Part shown: piece after piece, positions 54,711 through 63,733 of the stretch
Layout: each line of letters starts with the position of its first letter
How positions within the stretch are numbered: the stretch's first letter is position 1
Assembly: GCA_003241385.1 (NCBI GenBank)
Contig: QFPO01000007.1
Span: 1 to 64,000, forward strand
Source: Rhodanobacter denitrificans
Lineage (GTDB): Bacteria > Pseudomonadota > Gammaproteobacteria > Xanthomonadales > Rhodanobacteraceae
Length of the DNA stretch: 64,000 bases
Reading direction: 5' to 3'
Position numbers and translations under genes: made by a program
Notes under the pieces: model-generated
Told to the model about the DNA's origin: nothing
Database searches by the model: none
What the model saw: the letters and a program-made list of their open reading frames with translations, nothing else

Positions 54711-57700
54711 GCTGGCTCTCGGCGACGCCGTAAATCGCATTCACCAGTCCGTCATCCTCGCCGAGCACGGACTTGATGGCGTTCCGGACCTCGATACGTT
54801 TGGCGCGCATCCCGCGCCAGTCGTCCTTCCTGACCATAAGAATGGCATCATCCACGGCTAGCGCAATCGCCTCGGCGGGATCCCGGCAATCGCGCACGGC
54901 ATTTTTCCATATGGCGAGTTGGTCCAGGTCTTGTATGTCTTTCAGGGCGTCGTAAAGCGCCTGGCGTGCGGGGCTGTTGATGCCGAACGGGTAGACCGAC
55001 CCGAGCTCCGGTTTCTCTGCCTTCTTGGCCAGTTCGATGATCTTGGATAGATACGCCTTGTAGTCCAGCGCTTCCTGTTTCCGCTGCTTGATCAGCGCGT
55101 CGAGCAACTGCGACATCTTCTCGTAGTACTTGGGGTTGACCGCCATCTCATCGATGATGAGCCGCCGGACGTTGTTCTCGATGGTCTCCGCCATCGCTTC
55201 TGGACTGCCGCGGATGCCCTCGGGGAGTGCCTCCGTAGCAGCTTCGCCCCGCTCGACGATCAACTGCACCAGCGTCATATCGTCGAAAGCCGAAATCTTC
55301 TCGCTCTCCTCGGCTCGGATATAGGCATCGAGCAGATGCCGCATCGCGGGCTCGTACAGCTTCATATCGATATAGTCGCCGCTGGCGAGCTTCACCTCTT
55401 CGCGCACCTTCTCGAAGTGATCGACCTCGGCCCTGATCTGGATCGCTTCGGTGACCGAATACCCGGCTTCGGTCATTTCGTTGGCCAGATCCGCCCAGGC
55501 CCGCACCAGCGCCGCTACCAGCTTGTAGAGCGCGAGGCGCTTCGGCCCGTTGTCCTTCAGTTGGCCAGCGTTGCCGCTCTCAGCGGCGCAGAAGAAGCGG
55601 ATATGGGCGTCAGTATCCCTCGGTGGTTCCACCGGTTCGCATAGCGCCTTGACCGCTTCGCGCAGGTCCTCCAGCCGCTCGCGGCCCTGTTCGAGCCGAT
55701 CCTTCAGCAGCCCTGCGACGTCTTCCTGGTCGTACCCCTCGAAGGCTTCGCCTGTGTAGTCCCTGATCGATTTCTCCAGAGATTTGAACAGATCCTTATA
55801 GTCGATGACGTAGCCGTATTCCTTGTCTGCGCTGCTCAGGCGATTCACTCGGCAGATCGCCTGGAACAGGCCATGATCCTGCATCTGCTTGTCGATATAG
55901 AGATAGGTCGCGGGCGGTGCGTCGAAGCCGGTCAACAGCTTGTCCACCACGATCAGCAATTTCATCTGCCCCGGTTGCTCGATGAACCGCTTCTTCGCCT
56001 CCTGCTCGAACTGCTCGGCCTTGTACATCGCCGACGCTTCCGGCTCATTGAAGTGGGCTGCAAGCATCCTGCGGTAGATGTCGTACTGCCGTAGCTTCTC
56101 CGTCATCCCTTCGCCGCTTTCCTCGCCCTTGATATCGCCTGGACTGGGGCGGTACGAGGTGACGATCGCGCACTTACCCGCGAGGTCGGTCTTCTGGAAC
56201 ATTTCGAAGAAGCGGCAAGCCGAATAAATGCTGCCGGATACCAGCAGCGCATTGCCGTGGCCGCTCTTGAGCCGGTCGCGCGTTTCCATGTCCAGCAGGA
56301 TGTCCGCGACGATCTTCGATAGCCGATCCTGCGCGCTGAGTACCTTCTGCATCGTGCCCCAGCGCTGCTTGAGCTGCGCCCTGGCCCAGTCGGAGAGCCC
56401 GTGGGTCTTGCTCTCGAACCACCGATCGACCTTGTCCTGCGACGTGATGCTCTGATCGATGTCTCGGGCCTCATAGCGCAGATCCAGAACCACGCCGTCG
56501 CGCACGGCCTCGTCGTATTTGTAGGTATGGATATAGGGGCCGAACACCTCGATGCTCTTCTGCTTGTCCTTCTTCAGCAACGGCGTGCCGGTGAAGCCGA
56601 TCAGCATCGCGTCTGGCAGCAGCGCTTTCATCACCTCATGCAACTTGCCGGACTGCGTGCGGTGGCACTCGTCCACGAACACGTGGATATCTCCCTTCGC
56701 AAGGAAATCCCGCGGCAGGCTTTTCCTGATCTCTTCGACATAGACGTCAATGTCCCTGTCGCTGGCGTCGTCGTCCGCGCCGAATTTGTGGATGAGCGAG
56801 CAGATCAACCATTCCTCGCCGGCATTCAGTACACGCACCAGGTCCGCTCCACTCCGGGTGCGGTAGATGCGCTCGCTGACGCCACCGAACACCTTTTCAA
56901 TCTGCTCATCCAGTTCCGTGCGGTCGGTGATGAGTAACACACGGGCATCGGCGACGTGCTCGCGAATCCATTTGGCCAACCAGACCATGGTCAGGCTCTT
57001 GCCACTGCCTTGCGTGTGCCAGAGGATGCCGCCCTCGCGGCGCCTCACCTGGTCCTGCGCGGCACGGACGCCGAAGTACTGGTTGTGGCGGCAAGTCTTC
57101 TTGATGCCGGCGTCGAAGACAATGAAGTCGTGGATGATCTCCAGCAGTCGATCCTTGCGGCAGACCCAGCCGAGCTGGCAGTCCAGCCGGGCGATGTCGC
57201 CGTCGTCCCACGGTGACAGGTACTTGATGTCGCCGGAGATTTGCGGCGTCCAGTTGGGCGACTGCTCCTTCCATTCCAGCCAATGTTTTTCCGACGTCTC
57301 AATCACGCCGTAGCGAAGTCCCTCGGTATCGTTGCCCGCCATCACGAGTTGCACCGTGGCGTAAAAGGGTCGAATGAACGCTTTTTTCTGGCTGTCGAGG
57401 TTCTGACGGATGCCTTCGGCGACCGACACCGTAGAACGCTTCAGTTCCAGTACACCCAGTGCAATGCCATTGACGTAGAGCACTACGTCCGGCCGTTTGG
57501 CGTGCTCGCCCGTCACCGTGACCTCCTCGGCCACGGCGAAATCGTTGCGCCCCGGATGCTTCCAGTCGATCAGCCAGACGGTGACGTTCCGCTCGCCCAC
57601 GTCTGGCCTGACCTTCACGCCATAGCGCAACAGGCCATGCACCTCACGGTTGGCGTCGTAGAGCGTCTTGCTGCCTGAAAGCGCGGCCGCTTGGTCCAGC

Positions 57701-57894
57701 TCGCGGAGTACCTTGGCGATGAGTTTGTCGCCGTGCCCCTGCCTTTGCAGCCAGTCGGTCAACAAGGTCTTTTCGATGTTGCCATTGCCGCCGCGGTTCT
57801 TGCGGTTGCCCAGATAGGCGTAATCCAGCGACTCCTGGAAGAAGCGGAGTACGCGTTGCTGGGTGAGCATCTCACGCTGGCCGACGCTGCTCAT
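54700..57894 (-). CDS. hsdR: Type I restriction enzyme, R subunit
   Basis: The 1064-residue protein has the type I R layout. The nuclease domain shows D136, E150 and K152 in RPDVVLYVNGIALGVLELKRS (split), the translocase starts with Walker A TQGSGKS near 295-301, then VFVDECHRTQSG with DECH at 408-411 and LIGFTGTP near 432; the second RecA lobe has LLIVVDKLLTGFDAP near 655 and QAICRVNR near 690. It cuts unmodified DNA after translocation. Its ATG overlaps the stop of the AlbA_2 gene (ATGA). Confidence 0.95.
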   Translation of the reverse strand: MSSVGQREMLTQQRVLRFFQESLDYAYLGNRKNRGGNGNIEKTLLTDWLQRQGHGDKLIAKVLRELDQAAALSGSKTLYDANREVHGLLRYGVKVRPDVGERNVTVWLIDWKHPGRNDFAVAEEVTVTGEHAKRPDVVLYVNGIALGVLELKRSTVSVAEGIRQNLDSQKKAFIRPFYATVQLVMAGNDTEGLRYGVIETSEKHWLEWKEQSPNWTPQISGDIKYLSPWDDGDIARLDCQLGWVCRKDRLLEIIHDFIVFDAGIKKTCRHNQYFGVRAAQDQVRRREGGILWHTQGSGKSLTMVWLAKWIREHVADARVLLITDRTELDEQIEKVFGGVSERIYRTRSGADLVRVLNAGEEWLICSLIHKFGADDDASDRDIDVYVEEIRKSLPRDFLAKGDIHVFVDECHRTQSGKLHEVMKALLPDAMLIGFTGTPLLKKDKQKSIEVFGPYIHTYKYDEAVRDGVVLDLRYEARDIDQSITSQDKVDRWFESKTHGLSDWARAQLKQRWGTMQKVLSAQDRLSKIVADILLDMETRDRLKSGHGNALLVSGSIYSACRFFEMFQKTDLAGKCAIVTSYRPSPGDIKGEESGEGMTEKLRQYDIYRRMLAAHFNEPEASAMYKAEQFEQEAKKRFIEQPGQMKLLIVVDKLLTGFDAPPATYLYIDKQMQDHGLFQAICRVNRLSSADKEYGYVIDYKDLFKSLEKSIRDYTGEAFEGYDQEDVAGLLKDRLEQGRERLEDLREAVKALCEPVEPPRDTDAHIRFFCAAESGNAGQLKDNGPKRLALYKLVAALVRAWADLANEMTEAGYSVTEAIQIRAEVDHFEKVREEVKLASGDYIDMKLYEPAMRHLLDAYIRAEESEKISAFDDMTLVQLIVERGEAATEALPEGIRGSPEAMAETIENNVRRLIIDEMAVNPKYYEKMSQLLDALIKQRKQEALDYKAYLSKIIELAKKAEKPELGSVYPFGINSPARQALYDALKDIQDLDQLAIWKNAVRDCRDPAEAIALAVDDAILMVRKDDWRGMRAKRIEVRNAIKSVLGEDDGLVNAIYGVAESQRDY

Positions 57895-59018
57895 CTGTCC
57901 TCCCCTGAACCTGTTCTTGCCAGGCGAGCCTCGCCTACCGGCGTCAGCCGGTATCGTTGCCGGCTGCTCCTGGGCTTGTCCGGAATGGTCATCTCGATCA
58001 GTCCGCCTTCGAGCGCCGGGCGCAGGTAGGCGTCGCGAAGGTGAGGCAAATGCTTCAAGCCGAGCTTCGTCTGGATCTCGGTGCGGCTCATTTCGCCGTG
58101 CATCACGGACAACAACCGCAGCACGTCCCTAGTGACTTGGTCGGTGACTTGGTCGGTGGGGCCAATCCCCGAGGGCGCAATGGCCTGACCATGAGGCTTC
58201 GGCCGAGCCACGATGACCTTGAACTGATTGGCGGCCGCGTCGTCGATCAGCTCGGTGGCGGGCCAGTCCCGCAGGGCGCGGGGGATGCCGGTGCCCAGCC
58301 CGCGATAGGGCAGAAGATGGACGGCGTGCTCGGTAAGCGTAGGGTTGCGCCGGTTCGTGGCACCGTGGCGAATGGCCTCGGTGCTCAGGCTGTCGGGCAG
58401 ATGGCCGGGGCTGATGATCTCCAGCCGGTCGGCGAACACCATCAGTCGGATTGAGGCGCTGGTGAAATAGTCGCGGTGGATCAGTGCATTGACCAGCAAT
58501 TCCTCCAGCGCCTGTTCCGGGATCTCCAGTTGTCCCAGTGTATTGAAGCCCCGCTCCCCCTGCACATGGCGCAGATTACGGCGGATAAAGGCGAAGCTGC
58601 CCTTGAACTGCTCCGACAGTGTGCCGCCGATGTCCTCGCTGTCCAGGTAGCGAGTATCCGCCAGGCTGGCGCCCGGAAACGCCACGGCCTTGACCGCGAA
58701 GGCCGGGCGCCAGCGTTGCGGATCACGGCCGAACAGCAACAGCCCGGCCAAGTTCAACTCGCGCCCGTCGCCCAGCCCCAGGTTCTGCAACACCTGCTCG
58801 AGCGGCTGGCCAGCAAAATCGCCACCTTGGCCATATCGCCGGTCGAAATAGGCGCGAAAGGACTTCTCGTCGATGTCCGCTGCCGAGGTTCCCGCCACCG
58901 GCACCACATCGGCATAGACCAGCCCGGCGCGCTGGAACGTCCGCTGCATCTCCTCGCGGGCCGTGACGTGGCGTTTGTCCGCGCCCTGCTTGACCCAGAT
59001 GCGACCCTGCTGATCCAC
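57891..59018 (-). CDS. C-terminal part of a split AlbA_2/RecG-like ATP-binding protein
   Basis: The GTG frame of 375 residues holds the part of the Schlafen AlbA_2-type family that follows the nucleic-acid-binding module: GRIWVKQGADKRHVTAREEMQRTF at its very start, then ALEELLVNALIHRDYFTSASIRLMVFADRLEIISPGHLP near 165-205, and a winged-helix tail (PTDQVTDQVTRDVLRLL). Its start GTG overlaps the TAG stop of the N-terminal frame (TAGTG). One missing base there would restore a single protein of about 484 residues. Its ATGA overlap with hsdR puts it in the operon. Confidence 0.78.
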   Translation of the reverse strand: MDQQGRIWVKQGADKRHVTAREEMQRTFQRAGLVYADVVPVAGTSAADIDEKSFRAYFDRRYGQGGDFAGQPLEQVLQNLGLGDGRELNLAGLLLFGRDPQRWRPAFAVKAVAFPGASLADTRYLDSEDIGGTLSEQFKGSFAFIRRNLRHVQGERGFNTLGQLEIPEQALEELLVNALIHRDYFTSASIRLMVFADRLEIISPGHLPDSLSTEAIRHGATNRRNPTLTEHAVHLLPYRGLGTGIPRALRDWPATELIDDAAANQFKVIVARPKPHGQAIAPSGIGPTDQVTDQVTRDVLRLLSVMHGEMSRTEIQTKLGLKHLPHLRDAYLRPALEGGLIEMTIPDKPRSSRQRYRLTPVGEARLARTGSGEDR

Positions 59019-59344
59019 TAGGGATTGGCCAGACCATCGGGCACGCTGACCACCATCACAATGCCGTGGGCCGTCTGCACGTTCTCGGTCAGTGGATGCA
59101 CCGGCGGTCGCACATGCTGCGAAGCGGCGTTGCTCAGCAGCTGGTTCAGCCGGCGAACCGCTGCAGCATCCAGCCCGTAGATCGAACCGTCGTCGGCTAC
59201 GCCTAGGAACAACCGGCCGCCACCGCTGTTGGCGAAGGCTGCCAGTTCAGCGGCCAGACCGTCGGCATTGGTGGCGTCGCGCTTGAACTGATGGCGGCTG
59301 TCTTCGCCGCGCGCCAGCAACTGCAGCAGTTCGGCCTCGTTCAT
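59018..59344 (-). CDS. N-terminal AlbA_2 domain part of the split protein
   Basis: The frame of 108 residues starts MNEAELLQLLARGEDSRHQFKRDATNADGLAAELAAFANSGGGRLFLGVADDG, the AlbA_2 domain. It ends VSVPDGLANP then TAG. In intact relatives the chain goes on with Tyr and the RIWVKQGADKR region that opens the next frame. Proteins with this domain appear in type I loci and other defence-linked operons and bind nucleic acid. Translation could also re-start at the TAGTG overlap, so it may still be functional in two pieces. Confidence 0.72.
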   Translation of the reverse strand: MNEAELLQLLARGEDSRHQFKRDATNADGLAAELAAFANSGGGRLFLGVADDGSIYGLDAAAVRRLNQLLSNAASQHVRPPVHPLTENVQTAHGIVMVVSVPDGLANP

Positions 59345-59351
59345 GGCAATG

Positions 59352-61247
59352 CTATCCCTGTCCAGCGAACAGTTCGGCGACGTCGCGAATGGCCCGACCG
59401 ATATTGGCGTCCGAGAAAACCTCCCGATCAAGCTTCGCCTTCCATTCGGGATGGCCTCGGATCACTGCCTTGATGCCGGGCACATTGACATCCTTCCCGG
59501 CGGCAAGGAGCTCCTCGGCCGCCATATCCACCGTCGCCAGCAGTTCTAGATCGTCATTCTTCTTGAAGCGGAACTGCTCCAACCACTGAATAGCGGCCTT
59601 TCCGTACCACTTCTCGAAGTAGCCTTCCGCAAGGGTGCTGTTATCGGCCGCAACGAAACCGCTGTAGGGGCCCTGACTGTGCTCACGGACGTAGCCGCTC
59701 TCCAGTGCGATCCTCTCAGGACCACCGTACCTAGTCTTCGGGTTGTACGGCCCAGCGGCCTTCTTGAGGTAGCCCTCGGCCCTGCTGTCCACATGGCGGT
59801 GCAGCAGGTAGGAGAGCTTGGTGTAGCGCTTACGGCCGAGGGGAAACGCTTCCTTGCCAAAATGCTTGGCTAACGTCGAGATGACGACTGCCTCGTTGAA
59901 AGCCCAACTGTGGGATTTGCTCTCCTTCGATATGGCGCCGGCTCCTACTGCGGATGCTTGCGGCTTGACCAACCGAATACGACCGGTGAGAAGTTGCTGC
60001 ATCATTCCCTGCCTGATCTGCTTGGCCTTGTCGCGCCGACGTTCCAGTGCCTCAACTTCGGCATCTATGTCTGAGAGAAAAGCAACTATACGGGTCTGTT
60101 CTTCGATTGAAGGGAGATCCAGTTGGATCCCACGGATATCACGACCGTAAAGATGAATGATGGTGATGCCTTGGGCTCGCTCTACGATATCCCCCTTTTT
60201 CGTCTCCGTTAGCTGGGCGGCTAAGAATGAAGAATTAATTCGCGACGAATTAGGCCTAATGACAATTATATCGCCTCCCAAAGCCACATCATCGATATAT
60301 AGAGCGCTGGCAGTGGCTAGATCGATCCCGATGGTCGTTGTAGACCCTGGCATTAAAACATCGCCATACTGTGAACGTGTACCGTCACTTGAATCCGTTG
60401 AGCTCAAAACATTTTTAATACTAATTCCATATACCGTGAAAAGCTCACCGTAAAGGATGCATTTACGCTGCCCTGATTCTACAACCTTTGCTTTTGATAA
60501 CCCTGAGCCCTTAAAAATACTTGCGATGTCGCCTAGTGTGGCTCGCTCCCATTTTCCAGCGAATCCAGGTAGACGAATCTTGCCTGTAAGGAGCTGGTGC
60601 ATGGCAGCTTGCTTAATAGCTCGTTTCTTTGAGATCAGCTTCTCTAACGCCTGGGTCAGCGCATTTACATCCGATATCGCCTCGGCGATGGCACGCTGTT
60701 CTTCGATGCTCGGGATAGAAACTGGAAGCTCGCCCAATGCGGTCTTATTAATGGATGCAAGGTTGGTAGTTTGCTTGCCCGCAACCAAGAAATAGCGCCG
60801 GGCTATTGCCCCGGCCGACCAATTGGTGAGATAAACGGGATCTACTGTGGGTCCACACCGAACTACAAAAACGTGATTCTGATGAACGCATGGGTCGAAC
60901 TCGCCATTCCAAACGGCTCCACGAGCAAGCTTGTCGAGATCGCCACCCTCATTCATCAATACGTCGCCAGGTAGAACAGAGAAGCGATTCAAGTCGCTAC
61001 GACTTATCTCGATTCTGCTCATCTCCGATAGGTCAAGGTATCCGTCTTGCACATTCGCTACACGAAGATAGTGGACAAGAATCGGATCAGCCACAGGAGC
61101 ATTTGAGTTCTTCGCGATCCCTGATCTGATTTGGGCTATCTCCCGCAGAGGCTTTACCTCCCAGTCTTCTGGGATCAAGCCCACGGCTGTTAGCTCATAT
61201 CCCTTGGGGGCTTGGGCGGGCGGTGGCAGCGAGTCCTTCATGCCCAT
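59352..61247 (-). CDS. hsdS: Type I restriction enzyme specificity subunit with C-terminal extension
   Basis: The protein has 631 residues, about 200 more than usual. Two target recognition domains are each followed by the conserved spacer helix: PSIEEQRAIAEAISDVNALTQALEKLISKKRA (about 179-210) and PSIEEQTRIVAFLSDIDAEVEALERRRDKA (about 379-408), each ending QLLTGxIRL. Residues 429-631 form an extra helical domain (FNEAVVISTLAKHFG, KLSYLLHRHV, KKAAGPYNPKTRYGG). The start at 61247 has a GGGGA site; an ATG six bases on would overlap the hsdM stop as ATGA. Confidence 0.9.
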   Translation of the reverse strand: MGMKDSLPPPAQAPKGYELTAVGLIPEDWEVKPLREIAQIRSGIAKNSNAPVADPILVHYLRVANVQDGYLDLSEMSRIEISRSDLNRFSVLPGDVLMNEGGDLDKLARGAVWNGEFDPCVHQNHVFVVRCGPTVDPVYLTNWSAGAIARRYFLVAGKQTTNLASINKTALGELPVSIPSIEEQRAIAEAISDVNALTQALEKLISKKRAIKQAAMHQLLTGKIRLPGFAGKWERATLGDIASIFKGSGLSKAKVVESGQRKCILYGELFTVYGISIKNVLSSTDSSDGTRSQYGDVLMPGSTTTIGIDLATASALYIDDVALGGDIIVIRPNSSRINSSFLAAQLTETKKGDIVERAQGITIIHLYGRDIRGIQLDLPSIEEQTRIVAFLSDIDAEVEALERRRDKAKQIRQGMMQQLLTGRIRLVKPQASAVGAGAISKESKSHSWAFNEAVVISTLAKHFGKEAFPLGRKRYTKLSYLLHRHVDSRAEGYLKKAAGPYNPKTRYGGPERIALESGYVREHSQGPYSGFVAADNSTLAEGYFEKWYGKAAIQWLEQFRFKKNDDLELLATVDMAAEELLAAGKDVNVPGIKAVIRGHPEWKAKLDREVFSDANIGRAIRDVAELFAGQG

Positions 61248-63688
61248 GCCATCCCCATCTTCTTCAGGTGGCTTTCGACCTTCTTGCCGAAGATACCGGC
61301 TTCCCGTTCCAGATCAGGCAATGGCTGTGCATAACGTTCTTCCAGCTCGTTCACCCGTCCGGCAAGTTGCCGGGTCAGGCGCTGCACTTCACCGTCGATG
61401 GCTAAATCGATGGCTGCGAGCCATTTGTACTCCACCACCAGTGTCTTGATTTCAGCTTCGGCAAGCTTGGCGTACTTGGCCAGCACCTGCTTGTCGAGCT
61501 TCTCCCGGAGCGTCTTGACGGCCTTCTTCGCCAACGCCTCGGTTTCCAGTAACCCTAGACAGTGCTCCAGTGCCTTCTGCTCTTCGGCGAACTCGGGGTC
61601 GTCGTCGATTTCCGAGAGACGTGCCTTCACGCCGGCCGCAGTGGTCTTGCCTTTGTCATTGACAGCGTCTTCCAGCAGGCCGTACTCGCCAGTGTTCTCC
61701 TCGACGAACTCTTCCAGCATCTGCGTGGCCTCGTCGAGTCTGGCCTGCGCCTGATCAATGGCAGCTTGTTCCCGAGCGAAACAATGGGCGACGACGAGGG
61801 CCGGCGGCACCAGATCCATTTTGTACTTCGTACGCGCGACTGTCAGGTCGGGCATTTCCTTGATCTTGCGCTCCTTGTCGTCGATGACGGCCCGGGGCTG
61901 GGCGGCCCCGATCCAGCCGTCGGCGGCGATCAGGTACACGTCGTCCTGCATCGTCTCGGCCCAGTAGTCCATCAAGCGCTGGTAGACGTCGTAGCGGCTG
62001 AGTAATGGGATGTCGGTGAAGCGCTTCAGCAGGTCTTCCGACAGGGTGTGGATGATCTGCTTGGGAAGGTCATCGACCTTGAGATTCCGGAGCAGCGGCT
62101 CGTGAGCCTTGCGCCATTTCCGGAAGAGGGCCGTGACCGTAGCCGCATACGCCTTGAACTCTTCGTGGGCGAGGATGGTCGCCTTGACCTTCGTCGTTTC
62201 GATGCGTGGCTCGCTGTAGCCTGGGCGACCGTTTCGCTTGAACAAGGCCTTGCGCAGCGAGGGAAAGACGGTCCAATAGGCTTCGAGAGCGTCGATGTCG
62301 CGGTTGGGAATGCCGCCGTTCAAATGGGCGTCGAGGTCGTGCAGGTCTTCGGGCTCGGATGAGTCGATGTAGCGGGGAATGTTGAGGTTGTAGTCGTTGG
62401 AGGGATTACCGATCTCGCTGACCGGCACCATGCGCGAATAGCGCGGCAGCTCCCGCTGATGCTTGAACACGTCCACGATCCTGTGGATGTCCTGGGCGCG
62501 CAGGCGGTTCTTGTTGCCGTCCTTGATGAAGCCCTTGCTGGCATCGATCATGAAGATGCCGGTGCGGGTCTGGGCATCCTCCTTGTCGATGACGAGAATG
62601 CAGGCGGGAATGCCGGTGCCGTAGAACAGGTTGGTGGGCAGGCCGATAATGCCCTTGATCAAACCGCGCTGGATAAGGCTGCGGCGGATGTCAGCTTCCT
62701 TGTTGCCGCGGAACAGAACGCCGTGGGGCAGAATGACGGCGCCCTTGCCCTTACTCTTGAGCGATTTGATGAGATGGAGCAGGAAAGCATAGTCGCCGTT
62801 CTTGACCGGCGGAACGCCGTACTCGAAGCGGTCGAACTCGTCGTTGACCGGGTTGAGGCCGTTGGACCACGCCTTGGAGGAGAACGGTGGGTTGGCGACG
62901 GCGAAGTCGAAGGTCTTGAGCGATCCGTCGGGGTTCTTGAAATGGGGGGCGGCGAGGGTGTTGCCGCGCCACAGCACGCGCGTTGGATGGCCATGAAGGA
63001 TCATGTTCATTTCAGCGAGAGCCCAGGTAGCGTTGTCCATCTCCTGGCCGTAGATGGCGAGCTTCGGCGTGGCGGCTTCGTCGGCAGCCTTGATCAGCAG
63101 TGATCCGGAGCCGCAGGTCGGGTCGTAAACCGTAGGCTGCTTCAGGCCGGCGGCGCGTTCGATGCCGATGACCTGGGCCATGATGCGCGAGACCTCAGCA
63201 GGCGTGTAGAACTGCCCCTTGCTCTTGCCGGACTCGGTGGCGAAGTGCTGCATCAGGTATTCGTAGGCATCGCCGAGCAGATCGTCGCCTTCGGCGCGGT
63301 TGGCGCGGAAGTCCAGGCCGTCGAAGATCGCCACGAGTTTGGAGAGGCGATCAACCATCTCCTTGTCCTTGCCCAGTTTTTCTTTGTCGTTGAAGTCGGC
63401 CTGGTCGATGATGCCCTTGAGGTCATTCTCCCCGGCGAGTTTGCTGATGATCTTGTTGATCCTGTCGCCGATCTCCTTGTCGCCCTTGAGCTTGACCATG
63501 TCGGCGAAGGAGCCGCCATTCGGCACTTCGATCACGGCATCTCGCTTACCGGCGTATTTGTCCGACACATACTTCATGAACAACAGCGTGAGGACGTAGT
63601 CCTTGTACTGCGAGGCATCCATGCCACCACGAAGCTCGTCGCAGCTTTGCCAAAGAGAAGAATAGAGTTGTGATTTCTTGAGGGCCAT
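61238..63688 (-). CDS. hsdM: Type I restriction enzyme, methyltransferase subunit
   Basis: The 816-residue protein has the N-terminal helical domain (LYSSLWQSCDELRGGMDASQYKDYVLTLLF), the SAM motif VYDPTCGSGSLL at about 188-198, NPPF at 266-269 (N6-adenine signature) and a long C-terminal helical region. It modifies adenine in the target and forms the complex with HsdS. It opens the operon on the minus strand. The length is longer than short HsdM (about 500) but common in this subtype. Confidence 0.94.
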   Translation of the reverse strand: MALKKSQLYSSLWQSCDELRGGMDASQYKDYVLTLLFMKYVSDKYAGKRDAVIEVPNGGSFADMVKLKGDKEIGDRINKIISKLAGENDLKGIIDQADFNDKEKLGKDKEMVDRLSKLVAIFDGLDFRANRAEGDDLLGDAYEYLMQHFATESGKSKGQFYTPAEVSRIMAQVIGIERAAGLKQPTVYDPTCGSGSLLIKAADEAATPKLAIYGQEMDNATWALAEMNMILHGHPTRVLWRGNTLAAPHFKNPDGSLKTFDFAVANPPFSSKAWSNGLNPVNDEFDRFEYGVPPVKNGDYAFLLHLIKSLKSKGKGAVILPHGVLFRGNKEADIRRSLIQRGLIKGIIGLPTNLFYGTGIPACILVIDKEDAQTRTGIFMIDASKGFIKDGNKNRLRAQDIHRIVDVFKHQRELPRYSRMVPVSEIGNPSNDYNLNIPRYIDSSEPEDLHDLDAHLNGGIPNRDIDALEAYWTVFPSLRKALFKRNGRPGYSEPRIETTKVKATILAHEEFKAYAATVTALFRKWRKAHEPLLRNLKVDDLPKQIIHTLSEDLLKRFTDIPLLSRYDVYQRLMDYWAETMQDDVYLIAADGWIGAAQPRAVIDDKERKIKEMPDLTVARTKYKMDLVPPALVVAHCFAREQAAIDQAQARLDEATQMLEEFVEENTGEYGLLEDAVNDKGKTTAAGVKARLSEIDDDPEFAEEQKALEHCLGLLETEALAKKAVKTLREKLDKQVLAKYAKLAEAEIKTLVVEYKWLAAIDLAIDGEVQRLTRQLAGRVNELEERYAQPLPDLEREAGIFGKKVESHLKKMGMAWA

Positions 63689-63733
63689 GGATCAGTTCAT
63701 TGCTTCGGTCGGTGTCTGCATCGACTGCGGGGT

